Under the pieces are notes generated by a model. The model was given only the letters and a program-made list of their open reading frames with translations. It was not told where the DNA came from and ran no database searches. Below are positions 56,398-64,000 of a stretch of 64,000 bases of DNA, one piece after another. Source of the DNA: an archaeon (GTDB taxonomy: Archaea; Aenigmatarchaeota; Aenigmatarchaeia; QMZP01; JAFGSV01); NCBI GenBank assembly GCA_028279705.1, contig JANQNF010000024.1, positions 112,257-176,256 of the forward strand, read 5' to 3'. Both the position numbers and the translations under genes were made by a program. Within the stretch, counting starts at the first letter, position 1; every line of letters starts with the position of its first letter.

Positions 56398-57237
56398 TTA
56401 CGGGTATATTAGCTGTATATATTCAGCAAGTTCACCTTCACACCACCTGACGGACACGCTGTTTATGGGGAAGTTCTTGAGAGGTATGGTGCACGTCATG
56501 TTGCTTCCTATGGTGCTTGGCGGTATCTCAGGCGGAAGGTTGACTGCGTTGACGAGTTCATGGTATATCCCACACCGTTCCTGGAGCTTCTGCGTTTGCG
56601 TGTATTCGACCGGGAGCTGATCAATGAGTATTGAAATAGTCCAGTAACTTGTTCCCCCCTGGAGGTGATTTACTTCCATGTCCATGAGTATGTCCGCGAG
56701 CCAGCAGTTCTTTATGTAATTCGCCGCTTCTGCCTTGCAGTCGTCTGCTTCTAGTGAACAGTATGCCTGGTAAATGTACTCTCCCCCACCAGAACCTCCT
56801 CCGTTGTCTCCCTCACTGCTGGGCGATACGTAGTTGAGAAGAGAGCCTTCGCAGCCATGCAGACCGTATTTTTCCCAGAGTTCAGGCGGCATGTCGCATG
56901 ATATGTTGTACCCGGTCAGATTATAGTACGTGATACCCGAATTGCAATCATTCAGGACTTCCTCATTCACTATGCAGTTTTCACCTTTCTTGTGTGTGGT
57001 GACCTTTATGGTTATGTTGTTCGTCGTGTTACCGACTGTTACTATGGATTCTGACGGTGTACAGTTCGATCGAAGCGATTTTACCCTTTCCAGACATTCG
57101 ATGTCACCTGGCGGGCATTCTGACCTTACCATTATCAGTGAAATGAACATTTCGTCTAGCGGGAAAACGAAAAGGTGCACACTCAGGATTATCACAAGTA
57201 TTGACACCACGGCCAATGCTATTTCATTTCTTTTCAT
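56398..57237 (-). CDS. Anchored Cys-rich extracellular protein, unknown
   Basis: A 279-residue protein. N-terminal anchor LAVVSILVIILSVHLFVF, then Cys-containing loops (ECPPGDIECLERV, CSLEADDCKAEAANYIKNC). A Gly/Ser linker (NGGGSGGGE) separates two parts. It probably cooperates with the VWA protein encoded immediately upstream on the same strand (30 bp away). No family recognised. Confidence 0.6.
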   Translation of the reverse strand: MKRNEIALAVVSILVIILSVHLFVFPLDEMFISLIMVRSECPPGDIECLERVKSLRSNCTPSESIVTVGNTTNNITIKVTTHKKGENCIVNEEVLNDCNSGITYYNLTGYNISCDMPPELWEKYGLHGCEGSLLNYVSPSSEGDNGGGSGGGEYIYQAYCSLEADDCKAEAANYIKNCWLADILMDMEVNHLQGGTSYWTISILIDQLPVEYTQTQKLQERCGIYHELVNAVNLPPEIPPSTIGSNMTCTIPLKNFPINSVSVRWCEGELAEYIQLIYP

Positions 57238-57266
57238 TTTTATCCATTACTCCTCTTTGTTAAAAA

Positions 57267-60200
57267 TCACGACCATATCCTTATCTCCATTACCGACGGT
57301 CCCCAGAGAGACGGCAATTCGGACACGTACTGGTATGGAGTTACTATTTCAAGTGCAGTTATGTTGAATTCCGACAGCTTGGACTCTAGTCTGCTTGTCG
57401 CATCATTTGTCGCGTTATCAAGCGTCGAGAATACTTCTCCATAACCTACTATACCTTCGACGCCCACATGATATATTGCCATGTCGTCGGGCGAGCCTCC
57501 CGTCGTTACACCCTCACTGAGTGCAGTGTCCACCAAGATCGTGTTATTTTCCCCGGCTGAAATGAGGTTGACTGGTATGTTCACTGCAAACGGATCTCCT
57601 ATGTCCGTGTATTCACTTCCGTACTGACTTATGTTATACACCGTAGAGAATGCGCTTCCAGTCTCGCTGCTGTTGATTGCAACAGCGCTTGTCCAGTATT
57701 CAGAAGAATAAGACGTCACCTCTGCGTCAAGTACCCTACCGGACGGCACATAGAAGTTCCCGTACTTCGGTGATTCCACGTTTCCTCCGAACCTGTCGGA
57801 TTCGAGTGATATCGATACCTCGCCGTAATTCAGTGTTGTGTGCGGCGTATAGTTATACCTGATGAAAGAGTCACTGTAGATCGCATTCTCAAGCGAGATG
57901 TCACCGGAAAGGGTTATGCTCTGCTCTTCATAGCTTGCCTGGCCCATACTCTGCGCTATGCTCTTGTACATTTCTTCCAGTTCTTCTGCACTGTTGCTCT
58001 GGTAATACCTGCTGCAGTTTTCTTCCTCTTCACCAGGAATCCAGTCATTCGTGGTGCAGTTCCAGCATGCAATCTTCTGCATGACCAGTTCATCAGCGCC
58101 GATACCGAATGCCACAGAATAGACTTCAATCCCTTTATCCCTAGCATTGCATGAAGAGTTTATCGCCCAGCCTTCTTCCTCACTACTTGAGCCATCATCC
58201 CCTGTATAGTCATCGAAGCTCGTGCAGTGTCTTGTCGCCTCACCGTCGCTCATGACAAGTATTGCCGTGTAGCGGCCCATTGTGAAATTCAGTTCAATGT
58301 TATCGAATGCTACAACCGTCTCGCCACCACCGTCTGTGACATCTGCGCCGCATTCCAGCGTGTATGTGAAGTCCTCGTCCTGCATATGATACGATAGGTT
58401 TACGGTTTCTTTTACCGGGCCGGTAGGGTTATCTGCCGAAGTCCATGAAGCTGACCATAAAGTTTCAGTAGTGATATTGTAGCCTCCTCCCGTATAGTTC
58501 AGATACGTCAGGTTACAGAATGCGTATGCCGTTCCGTCAAAGTATGAATCAGATGTCGAATGATCCACAGTGAGGTATCCCTCTTCAAATGTTCCGGTAG
58601 GTAATGTGAAGTTTTGTTTTAGCGAGCCGGAACTGCCGTCACTGCTGTTGACTTTCCAGTAATCTGTGAGGCCGAAATCCCTTTCACCCATCAGTACAGT
58701 ACTTACCCAGCCATCACTTCCCGGCCCTCTATATACTATCGAATAAACATTCCCTGAACCATTTGTGACGCTGACGTAACTCACGTCGGAGTTCATAAAC
58801 TCTATAACGTCACCGGATTCACTCAACTTTCCATTACCCGTCATTTCCACTATCTTTGCCCACCCATCATTTCCGGATCCCCTGTATGCTATCAGCAACG
58901 AATTGCCATACATTTTTGTCACTGACGGATATCGGCAGTTATTTTCATCAAATTCAAGGTCATCGAGTGGACCGCTTATGTTACCTGACGAATCTATCTC
59001 TATTGTTTTTACCCAACCATCATCATCACCGTCTCTTCTGTATACAACGGCATAGAATTCCTGAGATACGTGCACTATCTGGGGATCGTATGCTTCAAAA
59101 GCTGAACTACCACTTTCAAACTGGGATGTGTCCACAGTACCTACAATGTTACCGTTATTCTGGATTTCAACTGTCTTTATCCTCCCTTCGTCTGTCCCGT
59201 CCAGTCTGTATGCGATGGCATAAATATCTCCTGATACGCTGACAATTGAAGGTTCGAATGCCTCATAATTGTAGTAGGGACTCTCGAATTGGTACGAATC
59301 GGACTGGCCGACTATGTTGCCGTTTGAAGATATTTCTATCGTCCTCAACCTCCCCTCATCGCCACTTCCCCTGTGTGCAACCGCGTATATATCCCCTGAC
59401 ACATGTATTACTGAAGGATCATAGAAAGCGGAAGTCTCGAATTCCAGAAAGTCTATTTCTCCTACAATCGTCCCATCTGTCCGTATCTCTATTGTTTTTA
59501 CCCAACCATCACTGCCACTGTTTCTGTAGAATACAGCGTAAACGTCCCCTGACACGTGTATGATTTTAGGTTGCTCGCCGTATCCACTTTCAAACCTATA
59601 GTCGTCCAAAAACGGTTGCGTTATGTCACCGTCAGTGCTATCTATCTCAACAGTCTTTATCCAGCCGTCGCTTCCGGATTCGTATTCGTAAGCTATCGCG
59701 TAAACATCACCGGATACGTGTATTATGTCAGGGCTGTACGTGTTCGATGTATGGAATTCATAGTCTTCCGCGTCGCTTCCAATTGATGAGAGGCTGACTG
59801 TCCCACTATCGTTCCAGTACTGAATTGACGGTCCCGTGAACAGACTGTTTTCAAGCATGTTAAAGTCCCTGCTCTTTGTGAGGATGTTCACTGCCTTGTT
59901 TATGCCGCAACATATACATGTTCCAGAGCAGTCGTCGTCGTAGTCATCCACCCTAGAATCCAGATAAGTCTGGTTAGTTGTGAGGTCGTCATAACTGCAT
60001 ACATCAGTTCCATATGCACTCAGGCCCGCCCGGCTTCCCTGATAACCTATGATAGTATCCAAGAATTCCTTGTTAGCGTCTTTTGCGACGTTTATCCTCT
60101 CTCTGGTCCCGTAAGTGCCCCCGCACTGATTGCATGCTGTCTGGTTGTCGCAGCATTCAGCCGGTTCCCCACTGCACACGTAAACGGCAGGAGTCACTTC

Positions 60201-61565
60201 AGTCCATGTACCGCCGCATATGTTCTCGCATATGCTCTGGGAGTCATCGCATGTGGCACTACACCTGTCCTCACATGCTGACAGTTCACATTCATAGCTT
60301 TCATTAGACCAGACATCGCATGTATCCATTGAACCAGATCTGTCCGTTATCAGCACCACGTCGCTTGACCCTTTGCCTGCAAGCACATGGAACGTCTCCA
60401 TGCCGAGTCTTACGGGAACGGTGGAATCGCTCATGTTCGCATAGTTCAGCAGCGTACTGAGCTCGTTGTCAGTCATGCTGACCTCCACTATCCCACTGTC
60501 ATTCTTCCTGAATATTTCAGTGTCACCTATGATGAGATAAACAGGTATGCCAGTCCCGTTCACTGTTATGTTGTTATTGTACTTGAGATGGAGAGTGAGA
60601 TTGTTGAGAGTTCCCGGAATACGTAGGCCAGAATAAAGGTTTATTATGCCCATGATTCCCGGGAACCAGTAGTTGTCCTCGTACGTCTGGTTGGATACGG
60701 AGAATAATCCCCTGCTGTCAGGCTTCGTTGTGTTATACGTCAGTCGCATGAACCCGCCACCGACGTAGCTTTTCGTGATGTCGGTAAAGTTGAGCGTTAT
60801 GACATTATCGTCAGGATCGAATATTGCATCACATGATGCAAAATCAGAGCATATTGTCCAGTTATCTGCAGTGAAATTAGCGGGCGTCGAGGAGAAACTG
60901 CCCACGTTATTCCCGTTCACATAAAGCGTGAAATTCGTTCCCGTGTTCGCTTCCATGTACACTTCCGTGACTTTGGCGTCATCTGGCAGCGTTACCTTCT
61001 TAGTGACGTTTCCGTCTCCCTCATAGCCGCCGAAATATATGTAGCTGGAAGTGCTTCTCGACATCCTTGAAATGTAAGCGCTCGCAAAATAACCAGACAC
61101 CGGCTTACCGAGCTCGTAGCCGGAAACGATCGTGTGCAGCCTTGACAGGTAGTTCTGCGTACCGCCTTCCGTGTAAAGGCTAACGTCGTCTATCAGTACT
61201 TCGTATCCGAAACCTTCAGGAAGTGTTGCATTCAGCATCTCCCTTGTAAGGTTTTCAGCGCACTCATTCAGCTCTGTCGAGTTCTGCGCCCACAGATAAC
61301 CGAGCGCGTCCAGTATGGACTTCTCAAGATCGGCATCACTTATGTTGCAGTCGGTTGTGAAGTTTTCCGGCATCATGTCGATTATTGCAGAAAGGTTTGC
61401 CCTCTCAAGGACATTCATTGCGTCCTTTCCGGTGTAGTAAAGTCTCTGGTATTCCAGTTCAGGTGACGTGTGAGTTATGGTAAGCGTTGTCACAAAAGAC
61501 GCTATTATGAAGAGAATACCAACGGCAATGATTGCGTCCATCGACAGGAGGAAAGCCCTTTTCAT
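57267..61565 (-). CDS. Giant VWA-domain surface protein split by a seven-repeat propeller
   Basis: A 1432-residue protein with an N-terminal helix (MDAIIAVGILFIIASFV). Residues about 402-572 form the first half of a von Willebrand A domain with MIDAS DRSGSMD, a large Cys-rich insert (415-485) and SAYGTD. The second half (ILVMSDGE, VYSVAFGIG, EELEEMYKSIAQ) resumes only near residue 1096. Between them lie seven tandem repeats (612-960), each with IIHVSGDVYAIAYR...DGWIKTVEI, and a beta-sandwich (about 963-1095). The VWA fold is therefore interrupted. Probably adhesion or surface recognition; a 30-bp gap precedes 56398. Confidence 0.8.
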   Translation of the reverse strand: MKRAFLLSMDAIIAVGILFIIASFVTTLTITHTSPELEYQRLYYTGKDAMNVLERANLSAIIDMMPENFTTDCNISDADLEKSILDALGYLWAQNSTELNECAENLTREMLNATLPEGFGYEVLIDDVSLYTEGGTQNYLSRLHTIVSGYELGKPVSGYFASAYISRMSRSTSSYIYFGGYEGDGNVTKKVTLPDDAKVTEVYMEANTGTNFTLYVNGNNVGSFSSTPANFTADNWTICSDFASCDAIFDPDDNVITLNFTDITKSYVGGGFMRLTYNTTKPDSRGLFSVSNQTYEDNYWFPGIMGIINLYSGLRIPGTLNNLTLHLKYNNNITVNGTGIPVYLIIGDTEIFRKNDSGIVEVSMTDNELSTLLNYANMSDSTVPVRLGMETFHVLAGKGSSDVVLITDRSGSMDTCDVWSNESYECELSACEDRCSATCDDSQSICENICGGTWTEVTPAVYVCSGEPAECCDNQTACNQCGGTYGTRERINVAKDANKEFLDTIIGYQGSRAGLSAYGTDVCSYDDLTTNQTYLDSRVDDYDDDCSGTCICCGINKAVNILTKSRDFNMLENSLFTGPSIQYWNDSGTVSLSSIGSDAEDYEFHTSNTYSPDIIHVSGDVYAIAYEYESGSDGWIKTVEIDSTDGDITQPFLDDYRFESGYGEQPKIIHVSGDVYAVFYRNSGSDGWVKTIEIRTDGTIVGEIDFLEFETSAFYDPSVIHVSGDIYAVAHRGSGDEGRLRTIEISSNGNIVGQSDSYQFESPYYNYEAFEPSIVSVSGDIYAIAYRLDGTDEGRIKTVEIQNNGNIVGTVDTSQFESGSSAFEAYDPQIVHVSQEFYAVVYRRDGDDDGWVKTIEIDSSGNISGPLDDLEFDENNCRYPSVTKMYGNSLLIAYRGSGNDGWAKIVEMTGNGKLSESGDVIEFMNSDVSYVSVTNGSGNVYSIVYRGPGSDGWVSTVLMGERDFGLTDYWKVNSSDGSSGSLKQNFTLPTGTFEEGYLTVDHSTSDSYFDGTAYAFCNLTYLNYTGGGYNITTETLWSASWTSADNPTGPVKETVNLSYHMQDEDFTYTLECGADVTDGGGETVVAFDNIELNFTMGRYTAILVMSDGEATRHCTSFDDYTGDDGSSSEEEGWAINSSCNARDKGIEVYSVAFGIGADELVMQKIACWNCTTNDWIPGEEEENCSRYYQSNSAEELEEMYKSIAQSMGQASYEEQSITLSGDISLENAIYSDSFIRYNYTPHTTLNYGEVSISLESDRFGGNVESPKYGNFYVPSGRVLDAEVTSYSSEYWTSAVAINSSETGSAFSTVYNISQYGSEYTDIGDPFAVNIPVNLISAGENNTILVDTALSEGVTTGGSPDDMAIYHVGVEGIVGYGEVFSTLDNATNDATSRLESKLSEFNITALEIVTPYQYVSELPSLWGPSVMEIRIWS
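57267..61565 (-). repeat. Seven tandem propeller-type repeats inside the VWA gene
   Basis: The repeats correspond to protein residues about 612-960, roughly 58700-59730 in the window. Each spans about 50 residues with core HVSGDxYAxAYR and DGWxKTxEI. Nucleotide-level similarity persists between repeats 1-5, which suggests recent duplication; repeats 6 and 7 are diverged. Seven units fit one closed seven-bladed propeller. Confidence 0.75.
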
Positions 61566-61575
61566 TAATTAAATA

Positions 61576-62367
61576 ATGGATTTGACTGGTTATATTGATT
61601 CGCCGGTAACCGTTAGGATTAAAAAATCTCACGTCAAAAAACTGCACGGTGATACTGTGGGAAGGAATTATCTTGAAAATCTGTATAAAACCAATGCGCG
61701 TTCCGACATAGTCATCACAGGCATATCCATGAATGATATGGAAACCCCCGTAAGCGATAACCACTACCGCGGTGGAGGCTTCATGGGAAAATGGATGACC
61801 ATAATACCCAATACTAGGTACAGTTTCAAGGAAACTATCAACGACGCCTATATAGCTGAACCTCCAAGGGTAGGCAGAAACGGGCAGTACTATGTCATCG
61901 CCGGTCACGACAACATCAAAATGAAAAGGGACGGTGAGAAGAGGAACATATTCGTCTGGCCATGGAAGCATGACGAACCATCATTTCATGGTGTGAAGAA
62001 TAGAATGAAGGGTTTCCCGAGAAACTGCTACGGGATCTTTTTTGACAATGGCCGTGGTCAGCGCAAAATCATGACAAGAAATCTCGTTGACGGAAGACCA
62101 ATCGTAGATTGTGACAGTATAAGTGATTCGCTCATCATATACAGGCAAAAAGGACTTGGTTATAAGACAAACATAGGAATCCTGCTCCTTGAACAGGAAC
62201 TGTTTGATGAGTACATGGATGAATCGTTCGGACCAGTTTTTGACGCCTTTCCGGACTCTGATTTCAACGTTGATATAGTAGACCCCAGAGAATGGGAAGC
62301 GCTTCCAGGAAATTCCAAACGTGCTTTTCGTGGGAAACGAAAGAAGATCAAAGGCCATAAATGGTAG
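61576..62367 (+). CDS. Unrecognised 263-residue protein
   Basis: A soluble, Lys/Arg/Asp-rich protein, with MDLTGYIDSPVTVRIKKSHV at the start and RAFRGKRKKIKGHKW at the basic end. No signal peptide or membrane helix. Motif-like fragments: DNHYRGGGFMGKWM, NIFVWPWKHDEPSFHG. The start is only 10 bases from the VWA ATG on the other strand, so its promoter must lie within that gene, or the true start is further in. Confidence 0.5.
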   Translation: MDLTGYIDSPVTVRIKKSHVKKLHGDTVGRNYLENLYKTNARSDIVITGISMNDMETPVSDNHYRGGGFMGKWMTIIPNTRYSFKETINDAYIAEPPRVGRNGQYYVIAGHDNIKMKRDGEKRNIFVWPWKHDEPSFHGVKNRMKGFPRNCYGIFFDNGRGQRKIMTRNLVDGRPIVDCDSISDSLIIYRQKGLGYKTNIGILLLEQELFDEYMDESFGPVFDAFPDSDFNVDIVDPREWEALPGNSKRAFRGKRKKIKGHKW

Positions 62368-62410
62368 ATGAACATATAAAAAGCAACAGCCACAATTCTT
62401 AATTGATATC

Positions 62411-63031
62411 ATGGACATCAAAAGCTTCCTGAAGAACAAGTTCGGAAAGAACGTATTTTCTCTCAAGCCAGACGACCTTCTAAAGGAGAGGCTTAAGAGC
62501 GAGAAGAACGTCGAGAGGCTTTCTGCTGACATAAAGACCATCCAGGACAAGATACAAAAGCTCATGATCGAGGCAAAGGGTCAGCCGAAGACTCTGAAGA
62601 TGCTTAACGTGCAGAAGATAAAGTCACTGAGGCTTGAGGCTTCGACAAAGCAGCAGCAGGCAAACAGGTACCTTCGGGAACTGCAGGTCCTTCTTTTGAT
62701 AGAGGCCATGCATGAGCAGCAGAAGTTTGAGAAGGAATCGGACTTTGTCGAGAGGATAATGAACACAGACATTGAGCAGCTTACCGACGCCATGGTTGAC
62801 ATAGATGTCAAGAAGGCCATTGAAGAAGGAAGGCTGGATCTTGTCAAGGGCAAGCTTTCAAACATATTCGGACGCGAGGAGATGGCAGTCGACGAAGAAT
62901 CCCAGGACATAATGAGTGCCATAAACGACCTTGAGGACGTCGACGAGGAGACAGCGCTCAAGATGGCTGGCGAGAAGGCCAAGAACCTTGCAGAAGAGAC
63001 AAACAAGAAGAAGATAGCAGAAAGCGAGTAA
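62411..63031 (+). CDS. Coiled-coil protein, possibly ESCRT-III/Snf7-like
   Basis: A 206-residue, highly helical protein: NVERLSADIKTIQDKIQKLMIEAKGQP, LNVQKIKSLRLEAS..., with a basic N-terminal half and an acidic C-terminus (DEESQDIMSAINDLEDVDEE). This charge layout and helix pattern weakly resemble Snf7/CdvB proteins, which form membrane-remodelling polymers. No ATPase partner (CdvC) is in the window. Codon use matches the housekeeping genes. The similarity is only structural in impression. Confidence 0.45.
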   Translation: MDIKSFLKNKFGKNVFSLKPDDLLKERLKSEKNVERLSADIKTIQDKIQKLMIEAKGQPKTLKMLNVQKIKSLRLEASTKQQQANRYLRELQVLLLIEAMHEQQKFEKESDFVERIMNTDIEQLTDAMVDIDVKKAIEEGRLDLVKGKLSNIFGREEMAVDEESQDIMSAINDLEDVDEETALKMAGEKAKNLAEETNKKKIAESE

Positions 63032-63054
63032 AGCTTTTTCTACGGTTAATTCCG

Positions 63055-64000
63055 TCAAATCTTTATTGCAAGTTTACTGCCGTATTTTAGTTCCTTTATA
63101 CCGTGCGTTGCCTTCATGTCCTTCTCTATGCTTTTCAGCTTCTTTGGAAGCTTTGCGGAATTGATGCCTTCCCTAAGTGAGAGCCCTTTGTCTTTTTTTG
63201 CCTTCCATATTGCAGAGTTTGCGGTCATGAGGTCTTCTGCGCTGAAATCGCACTTCTTTTTCAGGAGCTTCTCGTCAGGCTCTGGGAAAGCTTCAGCGTG
63301 TACGTCCTTTCTTCTGAGGTCCCCGTAGACCGAATGTGTCAGGAACGGAAGCACGGGTGCGAGCACCCGCATTAACCTGTCAAGGACGTGGTGAAGCGCG
63401 TAGCGTGCTGATTCCGCTTCCTCTTTTGCGAATTTACCTTCTTCATTGTACGCCCTCTGCTTTACAAGCTCCATGTAATGTGATGCAAACGTCTCCCAGA
63501 TGAAGTTCTTTATCCTTGCCACGGGGTTGTGGAAATCGTAGCGTTCGTAGCTTTTTTTGGCGTCATTGACTATACCGTCGACTTCTGAGATTATCCATTC
63601 ATCAAGCGGCGTCAGCTTTCCCGGCCTTGATTTTGGTTGTGGGAACATCGATATGAAGCGGGAAACGTTCCAGAGCTTTGTGAGGGTCTTTCCTGCACCC
63701 TGTATCCTCTCAAATGAGCACCTGAAATCCGTCTTCTCAAGATTGCCCTCGATTGCTGCCCACAGCCTGAAAGGCTCTGCTCCAAACATCTTCAGAACCT
63801 TCTGGGGGTCTATGACGTTACCAAGGGACTTGCTCATCTTCTTTCCCTTCTCGTCTAGTATGTGGTAGTTTATCCACACGTCGTCAAAGATGACTTTTCC
63901 TGTGAGCAGCCAGTCCTTTAAGACTGTATAGTAGAGCCACGTCCTTATGATTTCCTTTCCCTGCGGCCTGAGCGAGCATGGGCTGTTCTTCTCGAAAAAG
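63055..64000 (-). CDS. valS: Valyl-tRNA synthetase, C-terminal part (runs off the window)
   Basis: The minus-strand frame stays open from 63055 to 64000. The class I motif KMSKSLGN (in GKKMSKSLGNVIDP) and SLRPQGKEIIRTW just upstream match ValRS. The tail contains the anticodon-binding domain (DEWIISEVDGIVNDAKKSYERYDF, PVLPFLTHSVYGDLRR). It ends SKLAIKI. The N-terminal catalytic and editing domains are outside the window. The gene converges with the coiled-coil gene. Confidence 0.92.
   Translation of the reverse strand, partial: FFEKNSPCSLRPQGKEIIRTWLYYTVLKDWLLTGKVIFDDVWINYHILDEKGKKMSKSLGNVIDPQKVLKMFGAEPFRLWAAIEGNLEKTDFRCSFERIQGAGKTLTKLWNVSRFISMFPQPKSRPGKLTPLDEWIISEVDGIVNDAKKSYERYDFHNPVARIKNFIWETFASHYMELVKQRAYNEEGKFAKEEAESARYALHHVLDRLMRVLAPVLPFLTHSVYGDLRRKDVHAEAFPEPDEKLLKKKCDFSAEDLMTANSAIWKAKKDKGLSLREGINSAKLPKKLKSIEKDMKATHGIKELKYGSKLAIKI

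Noticed and set aside
1-64000. CRISPR arrays, insertion sequences or rRNA genes
   Set aside because: No short regularly spaced direct repeats, transposase-like proteins or rRNA-like conserved words were found on either strand.

Overview
This window comes from an archaeal chromosome. The evidence is an archaeal translation set (aEF-1A, aEF-2, aRF1, aIF5B, aIF1/SUI1, L30e, S4e, archaeal NusA, Rpp29), TBP, RadB, geranylgeranyl reductase, an intron-bearing tRNA, BRE/TATA promoters with very short leaders, and GGTGAT/GGAGG ribosome binding sites. The ribosomal operons are split and reshuffled: L3 is separated from L4, and S17-S8 runs straight into L30e-NusA-S12-S7. Together with many large secreted proteins that start with one pilin-like transmembrane helix, this suggests a DPANN-type lineage. 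That placement is an inference; no rRNA gene is present. Layout, left half. 0-6.5 kb: an edge fragment of a GT4 glycosyltransferase, a GT-A glycosyltransferase, RadB, topoisomerase I, tRNA-Ser(CGA), a small four-Cys protein behind a dyad-containing promoter, and aEF-1A. 6.6-11.5 kb: ribosomal operon S17-L14-L24-S4e-L5-S14-S8-L30e-NusA-S12-S7. 11.5-13.7 kb: three unrecognised or regulatory genes. 13.8-17.3 kb: aEF-2 and aRF1; the aRF1 catalytic GGQ reads GGW. 17.4-26.4 kb: PAP2 phosphatase, TBP, aIF5B, two DUF5679-like zinc ribbons, a KaiC-like ATPase, a dolichol-kinase-like protein, UppP, a YhfC-like membrane protein, geranylgeranyl reductase and ferredoxin. This group suggests polyprenyl and archaeal lipid metabolism. 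26.6-28.9 kb: small accessory genes (STAS-like, Kazal lipoprotein, pseudo-receiver). 28.9-33 kb: a four-gene MacB-like ABC system with an exported CARDB/NEW3-type protein. Layout, right half. 33.2-43.3 kb: ribosomal cluster S13-S4-S11-L3 // L4-L23-L2-S19-L22-S3-L29-SUI1-Rpp29-NUDIX. Between L3 and L4 lies a cassette with a radical SAM/SPASM enzyme, a 71-residue peptide whose C-terminus has eight cysteines, a multi-TM protein and an unknown protein. This looks like an undescribed archaeal RiPP (ribosomally made, modified peptide) locus. 43.4-49.7 kb: AT-rich accessory genes (frameshifted STAS-like gene, kinase-fold protein, CBS protein, K+ channel, ArsR regulator, P-type ATPase), ending at an intron-containing tRNA-Glu(UUC). 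50-51.5 kb: PdxS-PdxT, the vitamin B6 synthase. 51.5-61.6 kb: giant surface proteins, including an HExxH peptidase with propeller, MopE and TSP3 repeats, and a VWA protein whose VWA domain is split by a seven-repeat propeller. 61.6-64 kb: two unknown proteins and the 3' part of valS. Housekeeping genes use mostly AGG/AGA for Arg. The accessory islands are more AT-rich and use more CGT/CGC and AAA codons, consistent with a different history. The two strongest leads are the rSAM/Cys-rich peptide cassette and the GGW release factor.
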